Of a DNA stretch of 64,000 nucleotides, positions 34,922-48,300 are shown one piece after another. The notes beneath the pieces are model-generated. The model worked only from the letters and a program-made list of their open reading frames with translations, was not told the origin of the DNA and made no database searches. The stretch lies in the NCBI GenBank assembly GCA_958510875.1, contig OY294070.1, positions 23,489,631-23,553,630 on the forward strand, given 5' to 3'. Each line of letters opens with the position of its first letter. Position 1 is the first letter of the stretch. The translations under genes and the position numbers were made by a program. The stretch comes from Endomychus coccineus. Lineage: Eukaryota; Arthropoda; Insecta; Coleoptera; Endomychidae.

Positions 34922-37088
34922 TTTATTGTTGATCAGGTTTTTTTACAGATTAATTACATTATGAAAAGCTTATATTAATATATGATTATATACATACATA
35001 CACATATATAAATACATATATTTTTGTTATTATAATTTAAGTATTCAGATTAGATCTAATCCCTTATTTTGGGTTTGTGCTTGTAATCTGTTTACTCACT
35101 GGTCAGAATACTGAAATCAACGATTATTATATAGGTACAAACTAAAAAATTTAACGAAAACTATATCTAAATAAATTTATAAAAAAGCGGGAAAATACAT
35201 TGAAAACATTCTTTTTTTTTATTATAAGATAGCTACATTAATCGATTTTTATTACACTTTGATTTGAATACATTTTTCGATAATTTCTTTGTTTTGTCTG
35301 ATCCATGAGTTTAAATTTTTACTAAATATTTTAAATGGTTTATTTCTATGTTTTTGTGGTAATAAATTATAGAGTTTTGGACCTAGATAGCTAATGTGTC
35401 TTTGACTGAAAGTACTATGTTTCATTGTTGTTATTAGTTGGTTATTAACATTAGATCTTGTATTTATGCCATGTGTTGTAAAAATGTTATAGCAATTATT
35501 TTTATGGACAAATTTAATTAGCGATTTTACAAATAATAAATTTATTTCGAATAATTTACTCTCTGAAAAGAGGAGTTCGGGGGGATAGATTCTAGGCTTG
35601 CCCATAATTACTTTTATCATGTATTTCTGTATTATGTGTAGAGGGTTTAAAGTTGTCCCATATACACCGTAGAAAGAAATACCATAACTTATTATTGATT
35701 CAATTAATGATGCGTATATTATTTTTTAATCTTTGAGTTTAAGTATGTTACGTAATTGTTTGAATTTATATATACATTTTCTTATTTTATTAACAATATA
35801 TTTTATATGTGTGTCCCATTTTAGGTGTTTATCGATAAATAATCCTAAATATTTAACCTCGTTTGTTCTATTTATTTTTAAATTGCATTTACAATTATTC
35901 GGATTGAGGAATTGACTGTTTTGAATTGTGAGATAATCGATTTGTGGTGAGTTTATACTATTAATTGCAAATGTAATAAATAGTGATTTAGAGTGATTTA
36001 ATGTAAGTAGGTTTTCATCGACCCAATTTTTTACTCTAGTTATGTCTTTTTCAGCAGTACTATATACTGTATTCCAGGTTTCTCCTTCTATTAGCAGTAC
36101 TGTGTCATCAGCATAGCAGATTATTTTTGATGTTGTGTTAATCTTAAAAATATCATTAATATATACTATAAATAATATTGTATATCAATCGATATCCAGA
36201 AAGAAGACAACTTATAAGGAAGCTATTTTCAAGAGGTTAAAAGAAAATCTTATCCTTCAACAGGCGAAGACAAAAAATATTTAGATCTAATTTAATAGTA
36301 CCTACATTACAACTACAAAATGGAAATACAAATTAAAGTACAAAATAATTCAACAGTTCAAAATAATGTCCGTATAATGTTCGATACATAAGTTACACTA
36401 CTTCCTAACACCCTGAACTTCGTTATAAACAAGAAGATGGTGCACCACCTCATACTATCAGGACCGTTTCAGAATTATCAAATACCAATTTTTGAATTAA
36501 CTTGATGGGAAGTATAACTGACCAGTGAGGTAGCCACCATCATCACTTTTGCAATTAAATGAGTTAATTGTTATTATGACGGAAACTTATTATGCAATTT
36601 ACTGACATACGGATAAATACTGTCATGGATGACAGCCGTTTACTTGGAATGAACATTAAAAAACGCATAATATAGTAAAATATTATTTTCGCTATTAAAG
36701 ACTTACACATCAAAAGAGAAAAAAAATCGTTTTAACTAAACCATAGCCATCTATAATTTCCATTTGAAAAAATACAACTTCAGGTCATAGCTCGTGTACT
36801 TTTTTTATCAAATTTTTTCGACGCCACTGAATTATACAGAAAAAAGTACCTCGAGAATGTAAGAGCTGTCTTCTCCTATCTTTACAAACAACCATGATAT
36901 TGAAATGTGTCCAAAAGTAAAAAAATCGAACTTTTGTTTATACTTCGAAAACAAAAAACCATAGTAGATTTTTTTTCCACCAGTGAATTTATCTCAAAAA
37001 AAGAGATCAAGAATGTGATTTCCATTTTTTGTATCTACTATAGTTACCAAGTTATCCTAAACAAGCATAGAGATTTGCTCACCCTGTA
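34243..37088. mobile_element. Long foldback element (~600-base arms) enclosing a LINE
   Basis: Left end TACAGGATGGGCAAATTTC, right end inverse of TACAGGGTGAGCAAATCTC. The arms 34243-34835 and about 36530-37088 match inverted over many blocks (e.g. CAGTGGCGTCGAGAAAATTT near 34470 against its inverse near 36820, and GTTTCCGTCATAATAACAAT near 34760 against 36575). The sequence between is mostly the LINE at 34885-36183. Confidence 0.75.
34885..36183 (-). mobile_element. 5'-truncated LINE, family A, second copy
   Basis: - strand RT from about 36183: KIICYADDTVLLIEG (catalytic Y-A-D-D), NEVKYLGLFIDKHLKWDTHI, a stop after LRNILKLKD, ASLIESIISYGISFYG, then the open stretch 35620-35252 with YLGPKLYNLLPQKHR. 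The 3' end is an AAT repeat tail (34891-34921). Same RT type and tail as the LINE at 11912-13066. Inserted in the loop of the foldback. Confidence 0.85.
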
Positions 37089-39305
37089 CATGAACATGAA
37101 ACTATTTTACATAGTTTACTCGTTCAGTTATGCCACATGTTAAAAGTTAAAATAGAAATGGAAAGAGCCATTTATATTTTAACTATAACAGAAGCAGAAA
37201 AAAACGTTACTAAAATGCTGACCTTTAAGCCATTTTTACTCCTCTCACTATACCTAAGTATAGGTAATGAACTTATGGACTAGTACTCTTCTGAACTATA
37301 TAATGAAATAAAAACCACATTTTAAAAAAAGTTAATTTCTTTACTAAACCTGGAATTATAGTGGGTCATGGAAAGTCAGTCTATAAGCGAATATGTTGAG
37401 TTAAGAATACTGATTTTTGATAAATGATTTGTTATTTTGAAACAACAGTCGATTTGCTTGAAAACGTATATGTATTATTGTTGATGCATTTTCCTAAAGT
37501 GCATCATCTTAGAGAAAACTGGGTGTAAAGCAAATATGTACGACTTACAACAATTTGTCAATATCAGGTAGCTGTCAATGGCAACGTTTGTTTTTTGCAT
37601 GGAAGCGTTCTATTCTTCTGCTATAGAATTCACTATTCAACCAGAGAAATAACCAATATCATACGAAATTATATCCAACAAGGTCTGATGTTTCTGAAAA
37701 GTTATTTTCACTATGAATAACTTCCTATTTGCATCTCCTAAATCTTCTTATTTAAACAGTAGTTCAGGTGGGAATTGTCATCTTATAATTTTTCACGCTT
37801 CATGAAGACTACAATAATTTTCATGTTCACTGTGAATACTGGACAGAGTGTAAGGGCACCTTGATCTAAACATAATTTATACGCCTCAAGAAGTATGAAG
37901 CTTCACCTTGAATGTATTTTCTTTTGTTTTAAAGACTGTTAAATATTTATTATTAGTTATTATTGCTGAATTAATAATCGATTTTTGCAATTACCGTCAT
38001 CTATATTTCAACCAATTTCATCGTAGACCTAACTTAGCATAAGTACCTATTCCTTCTTCTCAATACATAATACATGTTCAACCCCATCTTGCAAGATTAC
38101 AAAATTATATGTAAGTGAAGGAAACGTGGAAAACTCACCTGAGCCCAACTAAATCTGTTACTAATTGTGTTAGACTGGAAAGCGATCCCGGCAATATGTT
38201 CAATCCCGCACTTATTTTAGTCATAGTTTTCAATTTCACATTCACAATATTCTTAAGGAACAGAAAAAGTGTATTATCCACCGTCGAGCTTTACACTCAC
38301 TAACGTACGCGACCGAAACAAATGAGTAAATGAAAATGAATATGTAATTTTAGTTGACATATAATCACATACTTGGATCTTAATCCAATGATTAGAATAA
38401 AAATTTCATTTGCAATTATTTCAGTATTTCATTTTTCACTCGATCTACTACATTGAGTGAAGCCTTTTTATAATCATCTTTGATCAACGATTTGAATCTT
38501 TAATGGCCTAACTATGCGAAATATGTCTTCATTTCTAAAAGAAATTTTTGTTGAGATTTGAAGTTTAAAAAGTAAAAAGAAAGCACCACAACACAGGTCC
38601 GAAAACGTTAAAACTTTCAAGTTCATTTAGTAGTTGGTATCCCCATCTCTGTAATACGAAGCTGCGCATAATAGTATAGAAATTCGCCTATTGCACGAAA
38701 GTATTCTGTGATTACAGTAATCTAGTTTTTAGTCGAGGCGACAATAAATCAATCATACTGAAGTAGTGTCTACTGTTGTAGGAATCTACAATCTAAACTG
38801 TAGGTTGTAAATTCCTATATAAATCTCAGGTAATTGCACGCTTTACGGAATATTGGGAAACGTAACTAGGGTCCTCTATGATTGATTGAACTAAATTCTA
38901 GGGATGGGACCATAGACAAAGATACTGTGAGACATCATGTATTCAAGATTTGATAAAAAACATAGATGATATTTTCCTTTTACATCTAGGCAATTTACCT
39001 AAAATAAATGAAACCATTATATTGTGTATGTTGGGGATATCCCAGAATTGAAAACCAAATTCAGCTTAGCGGTGACATAGCTGTTGAATATCTTGAACAT
39101 CGATAAAAATCGCCCCATCCTTCTATATTCCAAAGAGTAGTGAAGAACAAGGATAAAATCTCAATTAGGTTTATTACCTCTATGTAAAATCTGTGTATCA
39201 TAGACAATCATACCTCTAGAATTCTAATCATTCCTGTTCTACTGTTCTCATCCGGCTCCGGCATCACTTCTTTTGGTAATCGAGCATTTGAATTAATCCA
39301 GAAAT
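37089..39305. other. Upstream flank of CCT6, no other gene seen
   Basis: No domain-bearing frame. It must contain the CCT6 promoter; the last 100 bases before the ATG hold a pyrimidine-rich patch (CCTGTTCTACTGTTCTCATC near 39233), but I cannot place the transcription start. Confidence 0.45.
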
Positions 39306-42300
39306 ATGGCTATTAGTTTATTAAACCCGAAAGCTGAAGTTGCAAGAGCTGCTCAGGCATTAGCAGTTAACATTTCCGCAGCTAAAGGAATCCAAGATGT
39401 GATGAAATCTAATTTAGGACCAAAAGGAACAATGAAAATGTAAGGTTAACATACACCTGTTTTCTTTTTTCCGCAATTTTCTTAGTAATTCCTTTTATTC
39501 TTGAGTTTATTTGAATTTCGCTGATTGGTGCAAACGAAAATACTGAAAAACTTGAGTAAAATGATTCCATTTGTGTTAAGGTGTGTCATTTGATTTGATT
39601 TTCTTTCGTACCACATGACGCCTAATTTGCTACATTTTCTCAAATTACGTTCATCAATAATCAATCACATATGGAAGTATTATATATATGCAATCAATAA
39701 ACTCATTGCTCCATTTAGCATTTCCGCCACTCAATATTTAATTGTTCCTTGAAGATATTAAATTTGGAGTAGTCTGCATCAACCTAATTATGAACATGAA
39801 ATATCAAAAATTGTATATATGAAAATAGATTTTGGTATTTGTAATAATTTTGTAGAATAAAGCACTAACATAGGGATTAAAAAGAAACATAGTATTATTT
39901 GAATAATAATATATGAATCAAACATCCATATAAATCTTGTTGGTAACCATCCACCCTGAAATTTTAATTGAATTGTTGTTTGAAAGAAACTGCAGAATTA
40001 TAGAATATATAACTGCCTTAAATCACTAGAGTGTAAGATAAAATCATGTACTATTGTTCCAGGCTTGTTTCTGGTTCTGGAGATATCAAAATAACTAAAG
40101 ATGGGAATGTTTTACTTCATGAAATGCAAATTCAACATCCCACAGCTTCCCTAATTGCGAGAGCATCAACTGCCCAAGATGATATGACTGGTGACGGGAC
40201 AACCTCAACTGTACTTGTAATTGGTGAACTTCTAAAGCAAGCGGATATTTACATATCTGAAGGTTTACATCCAAGAGTTCTAGCTGAAGGTTTTGATAAA
40301 GCCAGGGAGAAAACGTTGGAAATCTTGGAGAAAGTTAAAATCCCAGTGGAAAATACCTTTGATGTATTGTTGGATGTTTGCAAAACTAGCTTAAGAACCA
40401 AAGTAAATAATCTCATTTTATATTGAAATTATCAAAGTGGTCTGTAAACTGTGTTGAAAAGTATTAATTGATTATTGTTTCAGATTCATCAGGTAATGGC
40501 TGATCATTTAGCAGAAGTTTGTGTTAATGCAGTTCTAGCCTTAAAAAAAGAAGATAATAAAGCAATTGATCTGCATATGATTGAATTGATGGAGATGCAA
40601 CATAAAACAGAAACTGACACTAAGCTTGTGAAAGGTAAGTACCAGAACTCTACTATTTTCATATTCTGACCCATTACTAGCTTGTTTTTCGATTATTATT
40701 GTGAAATTGCACCAAAACTAACAAAACTTTGTGTAACATGATAAAAAAATGTGTGGTCGGATTTGAAAACATATTTCATCCTTAGGTTTGGTCATGGATC
40801 ATGGAGCTAGACATCCCGACATGCCGAAAGAATTGAGAAATTGCTACATTCTCACTTGCAACGTCAGCATGGAATATGAAAAAAGTGAAGTGAACTCGGG
40901 CTTTTTCTACAAAACTTCCGAAGAAAGGGAGAAGATGGTTCTAGCCGAAAGAGAATTCATAGAAATGAGAGTGAAGAAAGTGGTCGATTTGAAGAAGAAA
41001 TTGTGTGATGGAACTAATAAAACATTGGTTGTTATCAATCAGAAAGGCATCGATCCCATGAGTCTCGATATGTTGGCCAAAGAAGGTAAGTCTTCTGAAT
41101 TTTTATATAGTTTAAGCGCTCTCGTTTAGAAGGTAGTATTCCTTCCTGTTTTGGTCAAGTTGAACTTAGAGCTATAGTGCACTTCTTGGAATTTGTTAAT
41201 ACAGTAGTCCTGATAATTTGTGCTGATTGGGGCGGAGGTTACCTCGAAAATCAATGTATAAAAATTTTAAAAAAAGTTACTTGAAATGTGAGGGTTTCAA
41301 AATTTAGGAAATGAGCAGATATTTAAACAACCACAGTTAATTTTTTTTTGAAGTTCATCCTGATTATGGCAATTTGATAATTGGGAGGTCCTTAGTACTT
41401 AAACTCGTCGAGGCATTAGTGGAATGAGTGAAAAATAAATTTCTATTTATTTCTTTAGTATTAGTTCATAATCATGAGAGATAAATGTTTATTCAAAATA
41501 AAAAATAACAAAACCTAATTTTTGAATGTAAATGGATGTAATTGCATATTTGAACTCAGTTTTTAGTTGTGATCAAATTTTCTTTATAACAATTTTCGAT
41601 ATTGTCAAATATAAAGGTACTTTACTCTTGAGTAAAATTCATATTTGTTGACAAACCATGTATACAACTGAAAAATTTTTATATCTGATGATTGTATTTT
41701 AGATTTTAGAACATGCAGAACGTTTTATGAAGAATAACTTTTTTTCCTAAAATTAATAATAAAAAAGTTATCCAAATGGTTCCAACTTAGTGAGACATGT
41801 TGTATAAGCATGTTTTCTGTGAAGATTTCTCACTTACAAAATCGCCGTGGTGTCAGTTTGTTCTCCTTTTAACTGAGTCTTATAAAACCAGCGACCCATG
41901 TTGAGTGCAATTCAGTTGCTATTATACCGGATGGGCCAGTCAAAACAAAACACGGCCGATATCTCATATACCGTTCGTTTAGAAAAAAAAACGCTCGTAC
42001 CCGTCGAGTTTTATTTCTCGGGGAAAGATTTTTCCCATATCATCAACATTGTAACTTTCACACCCTCGCGAGGGTGAGCTTTAACCCCAAGCTCTTGAAT
42101 GGAAATAGGGGTCGAGTGGTACCTTTTTGTAATCGAATTCTCTGTTCAACCCATCTTAGTTTTATAAATGTGATGCAGCCGTTTTTGAGAAAATAAGGGA
42201 AGAACAATGGAAAAAATTATTGCTTGGGGAAAAAATGTTGTGATCCGTTGATTTTTATAGCGAGAAAAAGTTTTTTTCGCTTATCTTGGATAGTAGACTT

Positions 42301-45300
42301 CCGCGGACAGCTAATCTTGAAAAATCTTGTCTTCCGGATGGATTCCGCGTCACAATAGCTCGACTTGATGCCGACGTTTCGCCAACCATTACAGGTGGCA
42401 TCTTCAGGGCAGGCTTGAGGCTTGAACTGAAACTGGTTCTACTGGTTTCTGTAGCCGTATTTATTGTAGGAGAAATCCTTCACGCTACATAGTTCACTGC
42501 TTTTATTCCGGAATAAAGGCAAATTCTACCGCCCTTGCTAAACATTGCTTTGATTATAACGATCAATTCGATTACAAAAATGTTTATATTTTAACTAGGG
42601 AAACCAATTATTATAAAAGATCAATTCTGGAGATGATTCACATAAAACGTGACTCCAAATCTGTAAATCATAGGACTGACGTTCAAACACTAAGTCATAT
42701 TTATACTAATTTAATTAATTAATATTGTTGCAAATTCCTACATTAGTCCTTATAATGTTTAAAGTTTATTTTAGGTAGAATTGTCTAAAGTATTTCTCAG
42801 AGGCCAGAGACCTTTTATTACCTAATAAATCATGACATCTGGTTCGAGAGTAAATACTTGAGATTGTCTCGTCTGTTAGTCTCTCGTAGACATTTATGAA
42901 ATGTTGACGTATTTGTTGATAATTCTGCTAAATAGTGGATTTTTAATATTACGCTGTAACATTGCTGTGTTATAATTCCGATTTCATGTTTTTGTTCGTT
43001 TCGGCGACGTTGGTTTTTAAACGAAATTGGTGCGTAAAGGACGCTTAGTGTTAATACAATTAGTTCTAAGTAATCAGGTTATTGAAGTAATAAGTCTTCT
43101 GATGATGGTCGTGAGACCGAAACGTACGTAAAGACTAAAATATAAAGCATAAGTGTTAGTGTGACCTATTTCCCTAGAATTTATAGATAGATAGATAGAT
43201 AGAATTTATTGTCATCAAAACAGTACATGACATGTCAATTGTGAAATCTATAGGATTGTATATAAAAGTTAAAAATTAAAAAAGTTAAAATTAGAAATGA
43301 ACAACTGATAATTGTAACATATGTAGCATTATCACAATAAGAGTTTGCTGCTCAAAAGAAACTCGTCTATACTGTAGTACCCACCACTGACGAGCACATT
43401 TTTACACCACAAAGTAAATTGCTTTCTGTTTTTGTTTTTTATGTCTTGTGGAATTTTGTTGTAAAGTTTTACCCCCCAATAATCTACAAATTGTTGTGTG
43501 GATTTTCTTTTGTGTAGAGGTATCTGCAAGACATCTTTGTTGCGGGTGTTGAACTGATGGAAGTTTCCATTTTTGATATATTTATCGTGATTGTCGTACA
43601 CATACTTGAGACATTCCAGAATATAGAGACAAGGTAGTGTAAGTATCTTCTCTTTTATGAAGGAAGATCTGCAGGATGTTCTATTTTCAAGGCTACATAT
43701 TATTCTGATGGCTTTCTTTTGTAGGATGAATAATTTATTCAGTTCACAGGATCCTCCCCATATTAGAATGCCATAAGCCAATAAGCTGTTTACGTTTGCA
43801 TAATATGCTGTTTTGATTACAGATTTAGTGCAAATGTTTTTAAGTCTTCTGATACTGTAAAGTGCTCTTGACAATTTCTTACAAGTTGCTTCAATATGCG
43901 TGGACCATGTTAAACGATTATCGATGTGTATCCCTAAGAAATTTGCAGTGCACCTTTCAGCATTAGAGAAATTGAGTTTTGTTGTTTTATTTTTGTTGCA
44001 TTTTAACTTGTTTGCTGCAAACCAATCCTCTGCCTCCACTATCACTTCTTCCGTTTTATCATCCACTTCTTGTTTTGTACTCCCGTTTATTAGATATGAT
44101 GAGTCGTCACAATAATTACTTTGCAGTAGAGCTTTTTTTATATTTAGATCATTGATGAAAATGATGAAGAGTATAGGTCCAATTATGGACCCTTGTGGAA
44201 CACCATATTGTACTTCTAACCTAGTGGATAATTTTCCCTTCCAATATAAGACTTGCGTTCTATTTTCAAGGTAGGATTTTAGCAGCTGATAACTTTGACC
44301 TCTAAAGCCATAGTAATATAGCTTGTCAAGCAGTATGTTATGTGGTACCGAATCAAAAGCTTTACTCAGATCTAGGTTTATCATAGTGAGATCTTCGTTT
44401 CTGTCTAATGTTTGTATAATCGAGTCGATGGTTGTTAGTAGTGCAGTTGTTGTACTTCTTCCCTTACGATATCCATGTTGAGCATTGCTGAATAGCTTTT
44501 TATTCTCCAAGAAACTCACCATGCGATTTTTTATAGTCATTTCAACCACCTTAGATAATATGGGTAGAATTGATATGGGCCTGTACTGGTCTCCGTCATC
44601 TTTATTCCCTTTCCCTTTGTATATGGGCAGTATTTTTGCACACTTTAATATATCCGGAAAAAGTCCTTCTTCAAAGCATTTGTTAATAATGATGCTGAGT
44701 GGTTTCGCTATTGCCTCACCTAAAGTTTTCAATATTTTTGTGGATATATAAAATAAGTCCATCGTATTTGTTGATTTGAGTGAACAAATAATTTTTCTAG
44801 TTTCCAGTGCTGTACAGTCAAATAGATAGAAACTTGAGGATGTGTCTAAGTCCTGGCTGTATAATAAGTCATTTGCCAATTCAGTGCTATTATTCATTTC
44901 TTGGTTTATGTTTTTCCCAACATTTGAAAAGTATGCATTAAGATCTTCAGCTGTAAGTTTTGTATTGACATTATTTACTCTAGTTTTCTGTTCACCTTTT
45001 ATCACCTTCCATATGGCTTTCTGTTTGTTATCAGCTTTGTTGATTATTTCTGCATTTTTACGTTTTCTTGTTTCTTCAATTTCTTGTTTATACATTGACT
45101 TATACAGTTTATATGCATTTGCTGTAATGTTATTTCTTTGTATCCTGTGAATGGTATGCAGGGCATCAAGCTTATTTTTCATATCTCTTAACTCCTTTGT
45201 CATCCAGTACGGTTTTTTTTAGATTTTACTATTGACTGTTACTTTCTTCTCTCTTACTGGTAAGTGTTCTTCAAGAAGTTCAGTTATTAGGATATGCAAA

Positions 45301-48300
45301 GTGGTGAAAGCTTCATCTGCCTTTTTTGAATTTAGATATTCCCAATTAATTTGACTTAATTCTTCCTTAATGTGGTCGACAGCTGCTTGATTATACTCCC
45401 TATATCTTATAGTTTCTTGTTCAGTTACAGATTCATTTGAAGTAGTTGGGATTTTTAGAAGTTGGGCTTGGTGGTCTGACATATGTAGTTCTTTTGTTTC
45501 CAATATGATTTCGTTATTAGCATTATTTATGAATATATTATCAATAAGTGTACAAGTTGTTTTGCAGTATCTAGTAGGTTCCTGTCCTTTACTAATTAAG
45601 CCATACTCTAGTAAGTATATAATAAAGAGAAATTAAAGTTAATAAATTATGTCGGATTTGCTGAAAAGATAATTTAATGACCATTGAAATATGGTATCAG
45701 ACGAATTTTAATCCCATTTTAATTTAAGGGTTGAAGTTCCTCCCTGCGGGGGGTTGAAGTGACGAGTTGAAAATTATACACAAAAGACTTCTTCTCCGAG
45801 ATACAAATCAAGGGGTTTTAAAATTTGTTCATCGAGCAATAACTATTGAGAAATTGTTTTGTTTTCATTGTTGTTCCGTTATTTTCTCAAAAATGGCTGC
45901 ATCAAATTTGTAAAACTAAGATGCGTTGAACAGAGAACACGATTATCTTTAAAATAAGGTACCACTCGACCCCTAGTCCCACTTAGGATCATCCCCTGCG
46001 GGGATGAAAGTGACAAGGTTGAGGATATGGGCAAAATCTTTCCCCCGGGAAAATGAACGGTGTAAGATATCGACCGTGTTTCGTTTTGATTGGCTCACCC
46101 GGTATTTGTATATTTGGTTGATTGAATGTAAATAAATCGAGGTTCTTCTCCGTATATTCGTTTCATCAGAACGAAACCTTCATGAATACGTTTATTTCAG
46201 GCATCGTGGGTTTGAGAAGAGCAAAAAGACGCAACATGGAACGTCTGGCTTTGGCATGTGGCGGAACTGCGATGAACTCGTTCGACGATCTTCAAGAATC
46301 TCATCTTGGTTACGCAGGTCACGTGTACGAACACGTCCTCGGCGAAACCAAATACACGTTCGTAGAGGATTGCAAATTTCCTCAATCCGTCACTATCTTG
46401 ATCAAGGGTCCCAACAAACACACCCTCGCTCAAATCAAAGACGCCGTCAGGGACGGGCTCAGGTCCATCAATAACACGATCGACGACAAATGTCTCATTC
46501 CCGGTGCCGGGTCGTTTGAAGTTACCGCGAATAGGGAGCTGACCATTTTCAAGGACACGGTGAAAGGAAAGGCACGTTTGGGCATCGCAGCTTACGCCGA
46601 AGCGTTGCTCGTCATCCCGAAGGTTTTGGCAACCAACTCAGGATTTGATGCGCAGGTAAATATACCAATATTAGAATTTGAATGGAGCTGTCTATTATTT
46701 TGTGATAGTCCATTTTTACAGATAAAAACAAGAAATTTTACTTTGTTAAATATCACTTTATTATTAATTAGTCGAGGAAATAAAGCATTCCACCTTTCAA
46801 AACTGGTGACTTGCGGTTTTCCGCATTCGGTTTAGAATATAATTTAGAAATTTTTAGTCCAAGCAATAGACGACGACCTAATGTTAAATAAATTTGCAGA
46901 AATGAATACCTGTAAAAAAAATTTAAGCATATAGGGAATTAAATTTAAAGGTGAGTTTCTGTTTCATGCAACTCGATCCGAAATGGCGAACATAACCAAA
47001 AAATCATTATTAGAGCCCTAAAAAATGTAAGAAACGATATGTCGTACACTATAGTTAAAGAAAAAAAAAGAATTTTATATTTTCCGAATATATATTTTCA
47101 ATGAGTTTTCACAACCAAACAACGTCGAAAATCGTTATTAGAGCCATAGAAAACATGAGAATCGATATATCATACACCAAAATTGAAAAAAAAACAAATT
47201 TTCTTAACCCGGAAATTTAGTAATTTTTTGGGAAATTTCGAATTCTAAGCATCTAGAGTAACGATATATACCCTCATATACAATAAATTATCATACGATA
47301 TTTAGCAGCAAATGTAATTTTTTATCATAAATAGTTTTTATGCGAAAATATTATTCCATGCTACGCGTGGAAAATTCGATGAAAATCAGAGTCGCAATAG
47401 TCAATTCCTATGGCAAATTTAATGCTGAACAACTTTTATTCGAAACTTTTTCTTCTAAAATGCACATTTTTGAAGATATAAACGTTTGTTCGCGGAAAAA
47501 CACGGAAAATCGTATATACAGGGTGTCCCAGGTTTTAGTAGCAGAACTTCAACAGTCGATAGAAAATTTGATTTTGAGAAAAAAAGTTCCTAATATATGC
47601 ACAAACGCTTAGTTTTAGAGATAGAGGGTGGTGTTGAAATTGAAAAAAAAATTTCGTTTTTGCGAATATCTCCGGAACCGTTTATCGTACAGAAAACAGC
47701 TTTTGCAAGCATTTTTTACTCATAGTGAGCTATGTTCTGTGCGATGAAAATTTTTTTTTTAGTCATAATTGGTGAAGATTTCGAAGAGGTAGTGGGTGTT
47801 TTTCTCCCCAACTTCTACGTCACAAAAGTACAGTTTTGAGACAACCATTTGAACCGCTAATGTTTTCTACACAAAACATGTGCTCTTGGTCATAAGCTCT
47901 AAAGTTGACCGTTTTTGAGAAAAATCAACTTTTATGTTGAAAAACATGGTCAATTAAACTAACAAGTAACAAAACAAAAAAATTGACCACGTTTTTCAAC
48001 ATAAAAGTTGATTTTTCTCAAAAACGGTCAACTTTAGAGCTTATAACCATGAGTACCTTTTTAGTGTAGAAAACATTGGCGGTTCTAATGGTTGTCTCAA
48101 AACCGTTTTTTTTTCAGTGGCGTAGAAGTTGGGGAGAAAAACACCCACTACCCCTTCAAAATCTTCACCAATTATGAGTAAAAAAAAAATTTTTATCACA
48201 CAGAACATAGCTTACTATGAGTAGAAAATGCTTACAAAAGCTGTTTTCTGTACGATAAACGGTTCCGGAGATATTCGCAAAAAACTAATTTTTTTTTTCA

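Larger units (their letters stand above)
41924..46105. mobile_element. Foldback element in CCT6 intron 4, with nested PLE and LINE
   Basis: Left end ATACCGGATGGGCCAGTCAA, right end inverse of ATACCGGGTGAGCCAATCAA. The arms (about 41924-42285 and 45750-46105) match inverted in order: CGGCCGATATC, GGTCGAGTGGTACCTT, TCTGTTCAACxCATCTTAGT, TGATGCAGCC. Between them lie the PLE end (42300-43180) and the LINE (43180-45610). The right arm stops just before exon 5. Confidence 0.78.

Noticed and set aside
43900..45150. Several + strand frames of 70-100 codons
   Set aside because: Opposite-strand shadows of the LINE reverse transcriptase.
46256..46474. Arg-rich + strand frame
   Set aside because: Out-of-frame shadow of CCT6 exon 5.
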